Assembly: GCA_030063045.1 (NCBI GenBank)
Contig: JAQSEB010000029.1
Coordinates: 248,001 to 312,000, forward strand
DNA length: 64,000 bases
Direction: 5' to 3'
Origin: Pratylenchus scribneri
Taxonomy: Eukaryota > Nematoda > Chromadorea > Rhabditida > Pratylenchidae
Of the stretch, positions 53,637 through 63,554 are shown one piece after another; the first letter of the stretch is position 1, and each line of letters begins with the position of its first letter. The position numbers and the translations under genes were made by a program. The notes under the pieces are model-generated. The model was not told the origin of the DNA. It saw only the letters and a list, made by a program, of their open reading frames with translations, and ran no database searches.

Positions 53637-55366
53637 ATGTCCTATTATGGTCAGCAAACTGGCTATCAACCTCAAGGCTCAAATCCTCCATATTATGCGC
53701 AACAACAGCCTCAGCAGCAGCCTAACTGGAATTCGCAACAAGGTTTACCAAAAATTCAATCGATTTATTCACAAATTAATATTAATAGGAATGTCGACCA
53801 ATTATGGGTCAAATCCGCAATATGCCGAGGCCGGTGGAATGCCAAAAGCCAACCTTGGCTTCGATGACCAGACAATTCGTTCGGCATTTGTCCGCAAAGT
53901 TTTCTCACTCGTCGCTGTTATGGTTTTTTCTGTAATTCCAAATAATAATTTATTTTACATTATTATAGCTTCTTGTGGTGACCTTGATGAGTGCGTTTCC
54001 ATTTTTCCATCAACCAACAATGCAATTCGTCCGGGGCAATTTGTGGCTTTACCTCGCTGGATAGTGAGTTTTTTATGGTCAAAGATTGCCAGAAATAATA
54101 TTTTTTATAGCATTATCTTCTTTGCCGTTTACATTGCGATGATTTGTTCCGAATCGCTGCGTCGTTCACATCCAACCAACTTAATTTGCCTCGGCATTTT
54201 GGTTTGCTTTCATATTTATTACCAAAATCCAAGACCCATCCATATCCATAGGATTACACTTAAGTTTTGGGCTTAAAAATTATATCAGGCTAGGGTTTAT
54301 CGAGAAAATATAAACAAAAAGTTTTGATAAATTTTCTGCCCAAAAGCCTGGTCTTTGCGGAATTTGGTTCGTGGGTTCGAATTTCGAAACCCCTCACATT
54401 ATAAAAAATTATTTCGAGCTTTGATTCTTATTAATAAGTATTTTTTCATAAGTAAATTTTTAGACGAAAAATATTCATTCTAATTTCCAGACCAGAAAAT
54501 CACAGAATAGAATCGACCTAATATTACTCACTTATATTCCATTTTATTTAATTAGACAATGGCAATTGGCTTCATGACCATGATGATCACCGCCTATCAC
54601 ACATTCGAGTCTGTTTTCCTCTGTTTCCTCATCACATCAATTTGCTGTGCTGCAATCGCACTTTTTGACACCGTGACCAAACGGGATTTGACTTCGTAAG
54701 TAAATAGCCATTATATGATCCAAATCCATTTTTTCTTTCCAGTTGCATTGGTTTCATGTTCATTGCCACAATTTGTCTGCTTATTTTCGGCATCATCCTT
54801 ATGTTCATCGGCATCTTCTCATTCAAAGGTTTTCAAATTCTCCACGTGGTCTATTCGGCGATTGGCGCGTTGATTTTCATGGTTTGGTTGGCCATCGACA
54901 TTCAGGTTAATTTATCTTCTTTAAATTCCTATACTCAATTTACAATTTAGGATTGACTAAGATTTTTTAAAGTAAAATTTTACCCACCATAAAATTGGAA
55001 AATAATATGTGTAGCCTTTTACTTTAATTCAAAATTTGGGTCATGGGTTCGAACCGCTCAGAAAAAAATTATTTTTTTTTCGGGCTTAATTGTCAATTTT
55101 ATATAATTTTTAGTAAATTTATAGTCAAAATAAAAAACCCGATCTAAATTAAACTAAATTTACTCTCTAAATTCCCATTTTTTAAAGATGATTATGGGCG
55201 GAAAAACGCATGAAATTTCGCCGGAGGAGCATATTTTGGCCGCAATTATTCTCTTCCTTGATATCATCCAAATCTTCTGGTTCTTGTTGGCACTTTTTGG
55301 CGATCGGTTAGTTCCCAAAATGCATTAAATTTCAATATAATTTAATATTCCATTTTCAGTCGTTGA
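53637..55366 (+). CDS. Lifeguard/TMBIM (BI-1-like) multipass membrane protein
   Basis: Starts MSYYGQQTGYQPQ with a Tyr/Pro/Gln-rich cytosolic N-terminus (GRINA-like), then DDQTIRSAFVRKVFSLVAVM, the family entry into helix 1. Later exons: AVYIAMICSESLRRSHPTNL, ICLGILTMAIGFMTMMITAY, LITSICCAAIALFDTVTKRD, FMFIATICLLIFGIILMFIG, HVVYSAIGALIFMVWLAIDIQ, then MIMGGKTHEISPEEHI, LAAIILFLDIIQIFWFLLAL and a final FGDRR. The Asp pair in D-I-Q and L-D-I is the pH-sensing site of BI-1 family calcium leak channels. These proteins regulate ER/Golgi calcium and cell death. Two introns (54201-54554 and 54908-55187) hold similar SINE-like inserts. Confidence 0.92.
54290..54500. repeat. SINE-like insert, copy 1 (intron of the Lifeguard gene)
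   Basis: Contains gaatttggttcgtgggttcg, then aatttcgaaaccc, where gggttcgaa resembles a tRNA B box, followed by aaaaaattatttcgagctt. A related sequence lies in the next large intron. Confidence 0.4.
54960..55140. repeat. SINE-like insert, copy 2 (intron of the Lifeguard gene)
   Basis: aaatttgggtcatgggttcg, then aaccgctcag, holds the B-box-like gggttcgaacc. It is followed by aaaaaaattatttttttttc and gggctt, parallel to copy 1. Confidence 0.4.
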
Positions 55367-55616
55367 AGAAAGAGGACAAAATTAAATCAAATTGGCTGCT
55401 TTACGAAATGAAGAAAAACATTTTTGATATAATTTATTTTTTTTGACTGGTCTATTCCCTTTTAAATCTATGGCACTTTCCAACACTTTCTTTAATCTCA
55501 TCATTTTCTGCCAGTAATCAACAAAATGAATAGAATGAATTCATTCTTTTTTTCCATCTACTTATTTTCCATTGAAATAAAGAAAAAAAATATATTTATT
55601 TGAATAAAAAATGTGT

Positions 55617-57216
55617 TTAATTTTGTATTTGTTTTATATTCGGGAACCATTTATTCGCTTTCATTGCAATTTGCTGATAAGTTAATTTATAACCCCGATT
55701 TGCTGTTTGTTTTTCGTCAAAAATGTGCACTTTTCCTTTTTCATTAATCAAAAATATACGGGGAAAATGCAAAGCTTTATAGGCCACCAAATCCGTTATT
55801 TGATTGCCAAAACCGGCCACAAATGGATTCACCGAATGTTTTTGATTTAAATTGAATTTATCCTTAAAATATTTTTACTAATAAGGAGAGAATTTCAAAA
55901 TTTGAACCATCAAATTTTCCAAATTTTCAATTTTAATTTCCTCCGGATTATTCAATGCCGTTTTAAAGGCCTTCAATAAAGGCTGGGACGAGAGAATGAC
56001 AGGCCCAAAGGGAAGATCAGCTTTGGAAATGAATGACCTCGTTTTGGGGCCCATTGCCGCTGGCCTAGCCGAAAGATACACAACTTTGTAGTCGGCTTTC
56101 GTGATTCTGCTGAACAAATGCAACACTCCTCTTTGAAGCCATTCTTCTTCTGTTCAAAAAATGACCAAATTCACTAAAGACTACATTTACACAAATGGAA
56201 CCGACGAGTCGGAATATAAACAGGAGTAGGATTTTTATGTGCCTTCAAAAAAATTTTTTTATCAATCCAAAAAAAATAATTTCCATACCAAAAAATAGGA
56301 GACACTTTTCTCCATTGGATATTATAATTTAAAAAATTTTCTGACAATTAGAAAAAATTTTATAAGGCCGATTCCAACGAATCAAATTCATTTGAATCGC
56401 AGGAGTCGACATCGGAGTCAGCTTGGAGTCAACCTTATAAAATTTTTTCCTAAAAGTCAGAAAATTTTAAAAAATTATATTATCCGATCAGAAAAATTCC
56501 CTCTATTTTCTAGTATCAAAATTATATTTTTTTGGTCAAGAAGGAAATTTTTTGAAGACACCAAAAATTCCTACTCATCTTTACTCCGACGCGTCGGATC
56601 CATTTGTGTACGTAAAAATGTAATCCTAATGATGGCAAAACCAACCCAAAATCATTCCAATCGCATCACTTTTTGTGATGGTTCCATCAATGTCGGCCAC
56701 AACAATTTTGGCACTTGAATTCCAATAATAGAGAAGTGCGGTTTGAATGAATTCTTTCCCATCAATTTCTACCATAAATCCAATTTGATTTACTTCTCTT
56801 CTCAAATTAAAATTTTCCAATTCCTCCTCTTTGAATTCGGCTAGCAAATTCCCATTTCTCCCTATTTTTAATTCCAATTCCGTAGATTTTCCATTTAAAA
56901 TAATTTGTACCGGCCAATAATTTTCATATTTTCCAAATGGCAGTGGACCAAATTGTACTTTGATTGGTGTTCCACAAATTGCAAATTCATTTCGCACAAC
57001 AATTATGTCACTTACCCCTAGAAGGCAAAAATTGTAAAAAAATATTCACAAAATATTACCGGTTGGGAGAATTTTATGCTTCATTTCGTTCATGGCTTTG
57101 TCCAGCCTAAATTCTTTGACCGCTTTTCTAACTAAATTTCGAAAAATAAGGAAATCGGCCTTTTCAAAAAATATCGTCAAGATCAAAACCGCCAACAACT
57201 TTTTAAGCCAGACCAT
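55617..57216 (-). CDS. miniature lipin-like phosphatidate phosphatase (338 residues)
   Basis: Four exons (57216-57060, 57017-56646, 56149-55908, 55862-55617) sum to 339 codons. The N-terminus MVWLKKLLAVLILTIFFEKA looks like a signal peptide or anchor. An N-Lip domain follows (VSDIIVVRNEFAICGTPIKV, QFGPLPFG, ELELKIGRNGNLLAEF). About 60 residues later the LNS2/HAD catalytic domain begins: KIVVADIDGTITKSDAIG, with the DxDxT motif intact; VVYLSARPAAMGPKTRSFI; LPFGPVILSS; and PFVAGFGNQITDLVAYKAL ending near IFLINEKG. Lipins convert phosphatidate to diacylglycerol at ER membranes but are 800-900 residues; here the long middle region is missing. A separate inverted-repeat element sits in intron 2. 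Confidence 0.85.
56182..56622. mobile_element. inverted-repeat element in an intron of the lipin-like gene
   Basis: tacatttacacaaatggaac, then cgacgagtcgg, at the left pairs with ccgacgcgtcggatccattt, then gtgtacgtaaaaatgta, at the right. Inner arms aggagtaggatttttatgtg / caccaaaaattcctactcat and ttcaaaaaaatttttt / aaattttttgaa also pair. About 440 bases, non-coding. Confidence 0.65.
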
Positions 57217-58273
57217 TTTTAAAAGTAATTTAGAGGAATGAAAGAGGGAATTATGAATAATTGGGAATTTTGGTGTGGATAATTTCGAGATGGATCAATA
57301 TAAATGAAAGGGGAAGGCTTTGATGAGGAAGAAATATCCAAATGGGCCAGCAATGCTCTCGCCTTGGTCACGTCATTTCATTTTTATTGGATTGGCCAAA
57401 ATTCATAGCCCAATTTGATGTGAAAATATTAAAAATTCATATTATATTAATTTAATTGATTTAATTGTTATAAATTATAAAAACTGGATAATTAAGCTAT
57501 ATGCTGCAATTTTACTATTTTTGATTGAAAATTGTGCCAATTTTATTTTCTTCCAAACAATTAATTTAATCAATGCACATTCCAACCAAAAAAAAAAATT
57601 AGTGAACTAAAAAAGAGAATTGGTGGAATCGGTGTTAAAGGGATGAAACAGAAAGAAAGGTGTTCAAGAGATTTTATCTTCATTTAAGCTGTTTGGTTGT
57701 GGAAGTTTTAATTGGCCTTCGCAGTGGTCGTTGGCCAACATTTCGAACACTTTGGATTGGGACTTACCGATTAACATTCTGTTGATATTCAATTAAATTT
57801 TGACTTTCTAATCCAATCTCCTTCAAAGTTCATTCAAACATATTGAATGGTTTGGGTTTGGGTTTAATTTTAAGGTTCAGTCTTGGAGTTGCAGCAAAGA
57901 GAGAAAAAGTCATATTTTTTTTCAATTTCCATCCAAATTCCTTCCTAATTTCTTTGTCGACACAGTAACCTTCAGAATTTGTCCTCTGCTGTTGGATTGA
58001 ATTTTAATAAAATGCCCTAGGGCTATCATCTCAAAATAAGACTTTTTAATCTTTTAATTTTATTATTAGAAAATGAAATGATCGAATTTTAAATATTAAA
58101 ATTAATCCCCAATTGTCAATTTGTTCTTGGTCTCGGTTAATCTTCTCGAATAATGAACTATAAAACCAATTTCCAATGAATAAAATTTAAATTAATATTT
58201 TAAAATTTTTAATTTAATATTCAATCAGCAGATCAAAGTCAAAAATAAACACAATTCAAGTTGATAAACAACA
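57217..58273. promoter_or_regulatory. divergent intergenic region
   Basis: Between the lipin-like (-) and Cys-rich (+) genes. A tataaaa word at 58159-58165 lies 109-115 bases before the ATG at 58274. No other gene is seen. Confidence 0.5.
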
Positions 58274-58828
58274 ATGCATTCCATTCGGCTCCTTCTAGCC
58301 TTGATGATGGCAATGGCATCGGCAAATGCATTCGGCGGAAATGGTTAATTCTTTACTTACAGAGCATTTGCAATTTAATTTTTCCCACTCCGGGACAATT
58401 TTTGCTAAAATATTAATTAAATAGATAATTTATTTTTCAAATATTTTCTTAAGATTAAAAAGTTTATGGGAGGTGAAAATTATATCGTAAAACCACTTGT
58501 AAAGCCTCCAGGGGATTATTTTTCAACCCCTCCAAAAAGTGGGGATTATTAGTGGGAGGGGAAGGGAATTAATGGAGAGGGGTTTAAAAGAGGTTATACG
58601 GTATATGAATTTGAAAATTAAAAATATGCTAATTTGTTTTTTTTGTTCATTATAGAAGTGCGTGGTTGTGGCCGAATGGATTTTTGCAATGGAATGGAGG
58701 AGGCAGGATGCGATTGCAAATATCCCGACAATTGCACGGCAGCCTTGGGCAATCAGAAAATGAGCTTTGGACTTGTCATTTTGATGCTGGCATTGGCCTT
58801 TGTCATTCCACCGATGATTGCTGGATAA
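58274..58828 (+). CDS. tiny Cys-rich surface protein with probable GPI signal
   Basis: Two exons (58274-58343, 58656-58828) give 80 residues. Signal peptide MHSIRLLLALMMAMASANAF; a 30-residue Cys-rich middle with GCGRMDFCNGMEEAGCDC and a YPDNC end; then NQKMSFGLVILMLALAFVIP at the C-terminus, a hydrophobic tail suited to GPI attachment. The phase-1 junction between leader and Cys domain is the same as in the Ly6-like gene at 17044, though the Cys domain is too short for a full three-finger fold. Function unknown. Confidence 0.7.
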
Positions 58829-61327
58829 AGAAAAGAGGAGGCGAAGACGAAACTGACAAAATTGGAAGAATAATAAAATAAAATGACAAAAATAAGTTTC
58901 ATTTTCCAACCGGTTTTTAATTTTTAATTCAATTATTCTTCATTTTTGGAAATATTAAAAATCTCTTCCCTTGACATTCCAATATTTTGATTTCTTTTAA
59001 TATTTCTGGGCATTTCATTCGAATTTACAATAAGAAAAGGATTTTGGACCCATTATGGTATTCTACTCTAAATTGGCCATCCACTTTTTCCCATTCTTCC
59101 AATTCCCAAATTCGGGCGGATATCGTAAATCCTGGGAAATCAATCCCAATTCCCCAATTCTTTCATTGTTTCCCCAATTTTTGTGAGAACCGAAAGGGGA
59201 AATGTGGGATGGACGAGATTAGAAAAGAAGGTAAGAATAAGGCCAAGCCGCGAGAATTGGCAAAGACCAATGGGAGAGGTTAACCCGGGAAAGGGCCGGA
59301 TTAACGCTTCGCCGTTCCCTTCCTTCCTTCCATTCTCGCTTTGGATCCCCCTTCCAGCGTCGGGGCCGTCCATCATTCTTCCCCTTTTGCCCTCCTTCGC
59401 CTTTTGGGCCTTTGTTGCGCGGATCCCTTCACATTCACCCCCCTTTTCCCTTTTTCGGCACAAAATGTGTGGCCGAGGCGAGAACAAAAGGCGGCATGGA
59501 TGGCAAAGAAAAGTTTGTTTCACTTTTCGGGGACGAATGACAATAAATAAACAAATATAAAAATTTTATGCGCGGGAAGGCGGGACTGGCATTGAAAATA
59601 GACAAATAAAAATCCATCCTTGAATTTGGAGAGATGCTATCAACCAATCAGCAGAGAGCGCAGAATTCCTTCGACTTTTTATATTCAAATTTATGCATTT
59701 TCGCCTTTTTACTTGCAAATTCATTTCTTTTGTTTTCAGAAATCCAATTTTTTATAAATAAATTTCGGTTATTATTTTTTTGCCGAAAAAACAGTTTTTT
59801 GTCTTCCAATAAACCAGAGACCGGTTTTAGACCCTACAAACCTTATACTATTTTGTATATTTCATCGAGACGCTTCGATTGTTATATAATTTATCATGGA
59901 GTAGTCAAATTTAAATTAATTTTAAACCATTAAACCAAAATGGGTTTAAGCCGTTTAATACCCTTTAATTTTATGCCAAACCATAACAAATTATATACCA
60001 ATCGAAGCGTCTTGATGAGATCTACAAAATAGTATAAGGTTTGTAGGGCTTAAAACCGGTTTCTGAAAGAATTCAAAACTATATGAATGCAAAAACATTT
60101 ACTCTATTTTTGGCCCTTTTCCCTTCAAATTCCATCAGAGAGGCGATAAATATATTCGAATTCAACAAATAAATTCCATGCCATTTTTCTTTCCAATTAT
60201 TTTCGAAAATTCAGTCATCATTTTCCTCCAAATTTGCAATTTCCCCCAATTTTCTTCCAATTTCCGTCCCAAAATTCCCCTCCCATTTTACCCCATCTCC
60301 AAATCAACCGTTTCCTTGCGCTACATCCTTTGCCTGTTTTTGTGGGAATTTGCCTCAAAAAATCTGTGCCATATGGACATCGGCCATGGCCTCAGGCAAA
60401 TTGACAAATTTACAACATTATTCGGTCTGATTGAATTTGACCCACAAAAAAATGGGCGTCAAATTGGGGAAATGGATATGTAAAATTGGGAATATGAAAT
60501 GGAATATAGACTATGTCCGTGCCAAAAAGATGTTTTTCACCCTTTTTTTTGATCAGCGAATCCATAAATTTTTGTGGGGCAATTTTCGAGGGAAACGTTT
60601 AATAAATTGATCGGAAATATTAAATTATACATTAATTGAATAAAATTGACATTAGTATAATTTATTGGCAAATTCCAAGGCCAATTGGAAGCAAAAATAT
60701 CATCAAATTCCAATTCATTGACCATAACAAGCTCCAATCTATTGGCAAGAAAAGTTTTAAATTGTTCGTCCTTTTTAAATTATTATTTAATAAAATTAAC
60801 ATTAATTTGGAATACCCACCAAATTTCATGGCTAATTTGAGCCATTAAAATTTCATCAAGATTAAACCTATTGACCCTTATCCCCTACAAGTCCAATCTA
60901 ATTTTTGGCCGAAAAGTTAAGTTGATTCACTATTTTAATTATTTATTAAATAAATTTAATCTTTTTAATGCCAAATTCCATACCTGGTTTAAAGAGCCAA
61001 ATAACCTATCAGACCATAATTTGCCCTCTCCAAACTCTAACTCTTAACCTCCAATCCATTTGGCCCCCATCTTCCCCTTCCATCCTCCATCCACCCCCTC
61101 TCCCCCACCCTTCATTTGCGCGCATCCATTCCCATTACCGTAATCACTCACCAAAAGCAAATGTTCACCCTCAGCCTCCAAACCTCAATTCCCTCAATGA
61201 CCTTTTCTTTTTCCTTCCCATATGGTTCCAATTCCAATTTGAATATATTTCCACCCAAAATTTATGGTTGTCAATAATAAAATAATTGTAAATTTTAGTG
61301 CCTTAATTCTTATTAAAATCTTTATTA
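58829..61327. other. intergenic region with one dispersed repeat copy
   Basis: 59180-59560 is less AT-rich with overlapping open frames on both strands, none gene-like. 60178-60483 has a frame starting at ATG and ending with a plausible polar stretch (IDKFTTLFGLIEFDPQKNG) but no leader or splice support. 61050-61160 is pyrimidine-rich, upstream of pal-1. Confidence 0.4.
59812..60067. mobile_element. palindromic element carrying a single 46-base core (dispersed family)
   Basis: The left arm accggttttagaccctacaa, accttatactattttgt, catcgagacgcttcgattg is mirrored by the right arm caatcgaagcgtcttgatga, aggtttgtagggcttaaaac, cggtttct. Between the arms sits one copy of the core: aaaccaaaatgggtttaagc, cgtttaataccctttaatt. 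It may be a progenitor form of the arrays elsewhere. Confidence 0.85.
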
Positions 61328-63080
61328 ATGAATATTCACATTCCATCAAATGAATTGCCACATATTGCCTACACTTCTAACCCACCGAATCCAAATGCCA
61401 TTTTCGATCAAAATCAGCAGCTGCCATTTCATCCAACTTCGGTAATTTTAAATAGGATGGAATTTAATTTGCCGAAAAAGCAAAATAATGGTTTAGGGTT
61501 ACCCAAATTTACCAACCAAATATACCCAAAATTGTATAGAATTGGTCAAGATGGACTCATTGAATGGTATATAATGTGGTTTGATCAACAAGGGTATTAA
61601 ACAGTTTAAACCTATTTAGGCTTAAGTGGCTCAAGACTATGTTAGAATTGGTTAAACTAAAGCCAAAATATAATCAAATGATGCATTTTGACGAGATCTA
61701 TCCATTGAATTTTTAAGTTTATTTGTTTAACATAAACTTTTGAACCCATTATCTTTCAACAATTTAATATCCCATATCATTTTCATAAAACGCAGATTTT
61801 TCCAAATCCGATTGCCCCGGATGCCGCCTCCATCAAATCTGAACAATCTGCTACATTGCCTTTCTTGCTTTGCAATCCATGGCCTCGATATGTTCCTCAA
61901 AATATTGTCGATGTTCGCCATATCCAAATATTTTTTAATTTTTAAATTTTCAGCAATTTCCCTCCTCCACTTTGACCCACTCAAATGTTCCGATGCCAAA
62001 TTTGTTTGGCCCAAATTATTCTTTGGCCGCCGCCACATCCGCCCAATCCCAACAACAACCTCAACAGCCATTCCTTCCACAAATTGTTGGCCCATCCAAC
62101 AATTTTATGGCATATCCACCACCGCCACCATTCCCCAACAATAATCTGCCTGATCAATTCCAAAATTTCACTCAAACAATTGGCAGCCAATCTGAGGTCG
62201 AAGAAAAGATTCAACCACAATTGGTTGCGAAGAAAAATGCGGCTGCTGGGAATGGACAAGCCAATCAGCAATCGGTGCAACAAAATGGCCAAAATCCACG
62301 ACATCGTTATGGACCCGGCACAAACAGTGAGGCATTTTTTCTAATTTGGACTAAATTTAATAAACTCTCATATTTTCGATTAATTTATCCAATAATTTTG
62401 GAAATATTAAAATTAGTAATTTCATTGTTTTATGAAATATTTGTTTTCCTTAATATAATTAAGCCTTTAAAAATATATGCCATAATTAATAATTTTTAAA
62501 ATTATTTTTGATTGTAGATTTGAGAATTCGTACATCGGCCCAATACCGTGTTGTGTACAATGATTTTCAGAGACGAGAATTGGAGAGGGAATTTGCGGCC
62601 CAGGAATTCATCAATACCGAAAGGAAGGCAATGCTTAGTGAAAAATTGCATTTGACGGAAAGGTGAGAGAATTAGCAAAATAAATAATATATATTTTTTA
62701 AATATTATTTAGGCAAATCAAAATATGGTTCCAGAACAGGTCAGTCACATTTGGTTTATCCAAATATTACCCAAAAGGGAAGAAAAAACATTCGAGATTA
62801 GATCAAAAAGGAATGAGGCAAAATCTTGAGGACACTTTTTGGGGTTTTCAATGGCATTTCCCTTTGTCCCCTTTCCGACATTTCCTCACTTTTCATTTTT
62901 CGGGAAAATGATAAATTGGATTGAAAATGATCTTCTTTTATTATTAGGGTCGATTAGAAAATTAGATTATTGTGCCAATATTTTCCCCTCATTTTTAGAC
63001 GGGCGAAAGAAAGGCGGAATGGCAAACGATTTGGACCACCATATGTACAAACAACACAATTCAATCATTTTTATCATTAA
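61328..63080 (+). CDS. pal-1: caudal/Cdx-type homeodomain transcription factor
   Basis: Six exons (61328-61441, 61796-61912, 61954-62326, 62518-62662, 62713-62739, 62999-63080) total 286 codons, 285 residues. The N-terminal 210 residues are Pro/Gln/Asn-rich (SQQQPQQPFLPQ, AYPPPPPFPNNN). The homeodomain runs QYRVVYNDFQRRELEREFAA, FINTERKAMLSEKLHLTE, RQIKIWFQNRRAKERR: the YRVVY-D-Q-x-x-ELE and RRAKERR features are those of caudal/Cdx/PAL-1. A 20-residue tail ends it. Introns interrupt the homeobox before QIKIW and after FQNR. PAL-1 in C. elegans specifies posterior fates (C and D lineages) in embryos. Intron 1 holds a dispersed-family repeat. Confidence 0.95.
61495..61715. repeat. dispersed palindromic family copy with degenerate core, in pal-1 intron 1
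   Basis: Left words acccaaatttaccaaccaaa; core remnant aagggtattaaacagtttaa, acctattt; right arm agactatgttagaattggtt, aatcaaatgatgcattttg, acgagatctatcc. Confidence 0.7.
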
Positions 63081-63357
63081 TTAATGCTAATTTATTTTTA
63101 CAATGAATAAAATGAAAATGATTAAAAATTTGGAATAGTCAATAATTGGGATGGATTTATTCCGTTGGACATTTTTCTATTTATATTATATATAAAATGT
63201 GTCAGTTAATTTTTTAATTTTTTCCCCAAAAACTCCAAAATTTATTGATATAATTTGATTTTTAAAGATTTGACTTTTTCATTTGACCTCAAATACTTTT
63301 TTTGAAAAATTCAACTTCTTTGACCATTCCAATTTTTAATTTTTTTTTTCAAAATTT
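63081..63357. other. spacer between pal-1 and stomatin stops
   Basis: Convergent ends; AT-rich with aataaaatg-type polyadenylation words on the plus strand near 63102. Nothing else seen. Confidence 0.5.
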
Positions 63358-63534
63358 TTATTGTCTTTTTCCGGCCCAAACCATCAATTTGCGTACAAAT
63401 TCCACTGGAATTGGAATCACCACTGTCTGGTTTTTCTGCGTAGAAATTCGGATCAACGTTTGCAAAAAGCGCAAATGAATGGCTGTTGGTGAACCAGCCA
63501 AATGGTCAGCCGCGTCTCGAAGTGAAGGGGATGC
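63358..63534 (-). CDS. last exon of a stomatin/Band-7 family gene (rest outside or hidden)
   Basis: A minus-strand exon after the acceptor tttcaaag at about 63539-63535 reads ASPSLRDAADHLAGSPTAIH, LRFLQTLIRISTQKNQTVVI and PIPVEF, then a short tail and stop at 63358. Stomatins share L-x-x-A-x-x-x-L-x-x-SP-x-A-x-x-L-R-(Y/F)LQTL at this point, close to the C-terminal end of their conserved core. In nematodes the family (UNC-1, STO, UNC-24) modulates ion channels and gap junctions at the membrane inner face. Upstream exons are not seen in the remaining 460 bases, which are a tandem array, so they lie past the window end. Confidence 0.8.
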   Translation of the reverse strand, partial: ASPSLRDAADHLAGSPTAIHLRFLQTLIRISTQKNQTVVIPIPVEFVRKLMVWAGKRQ

Positions 63535-63554
63535 CTTTGAAAATGTGGAATAAA

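Noticed and set aside
54360..54400. Possible tRNA gene at the gggttcgaa word
   Set aside because: No acceptor stem, A box or anticodon arm of correct spacing could be drawn; treated as SINE-like instead.
59140..59560. Two overlapping frames of about 125 codons on opposite strands
   Set aside because: Composition is low-information (Arg/Gly/Pro and Ser/Phe/Pro mirrored), typical of a locally GC-richer spacer.
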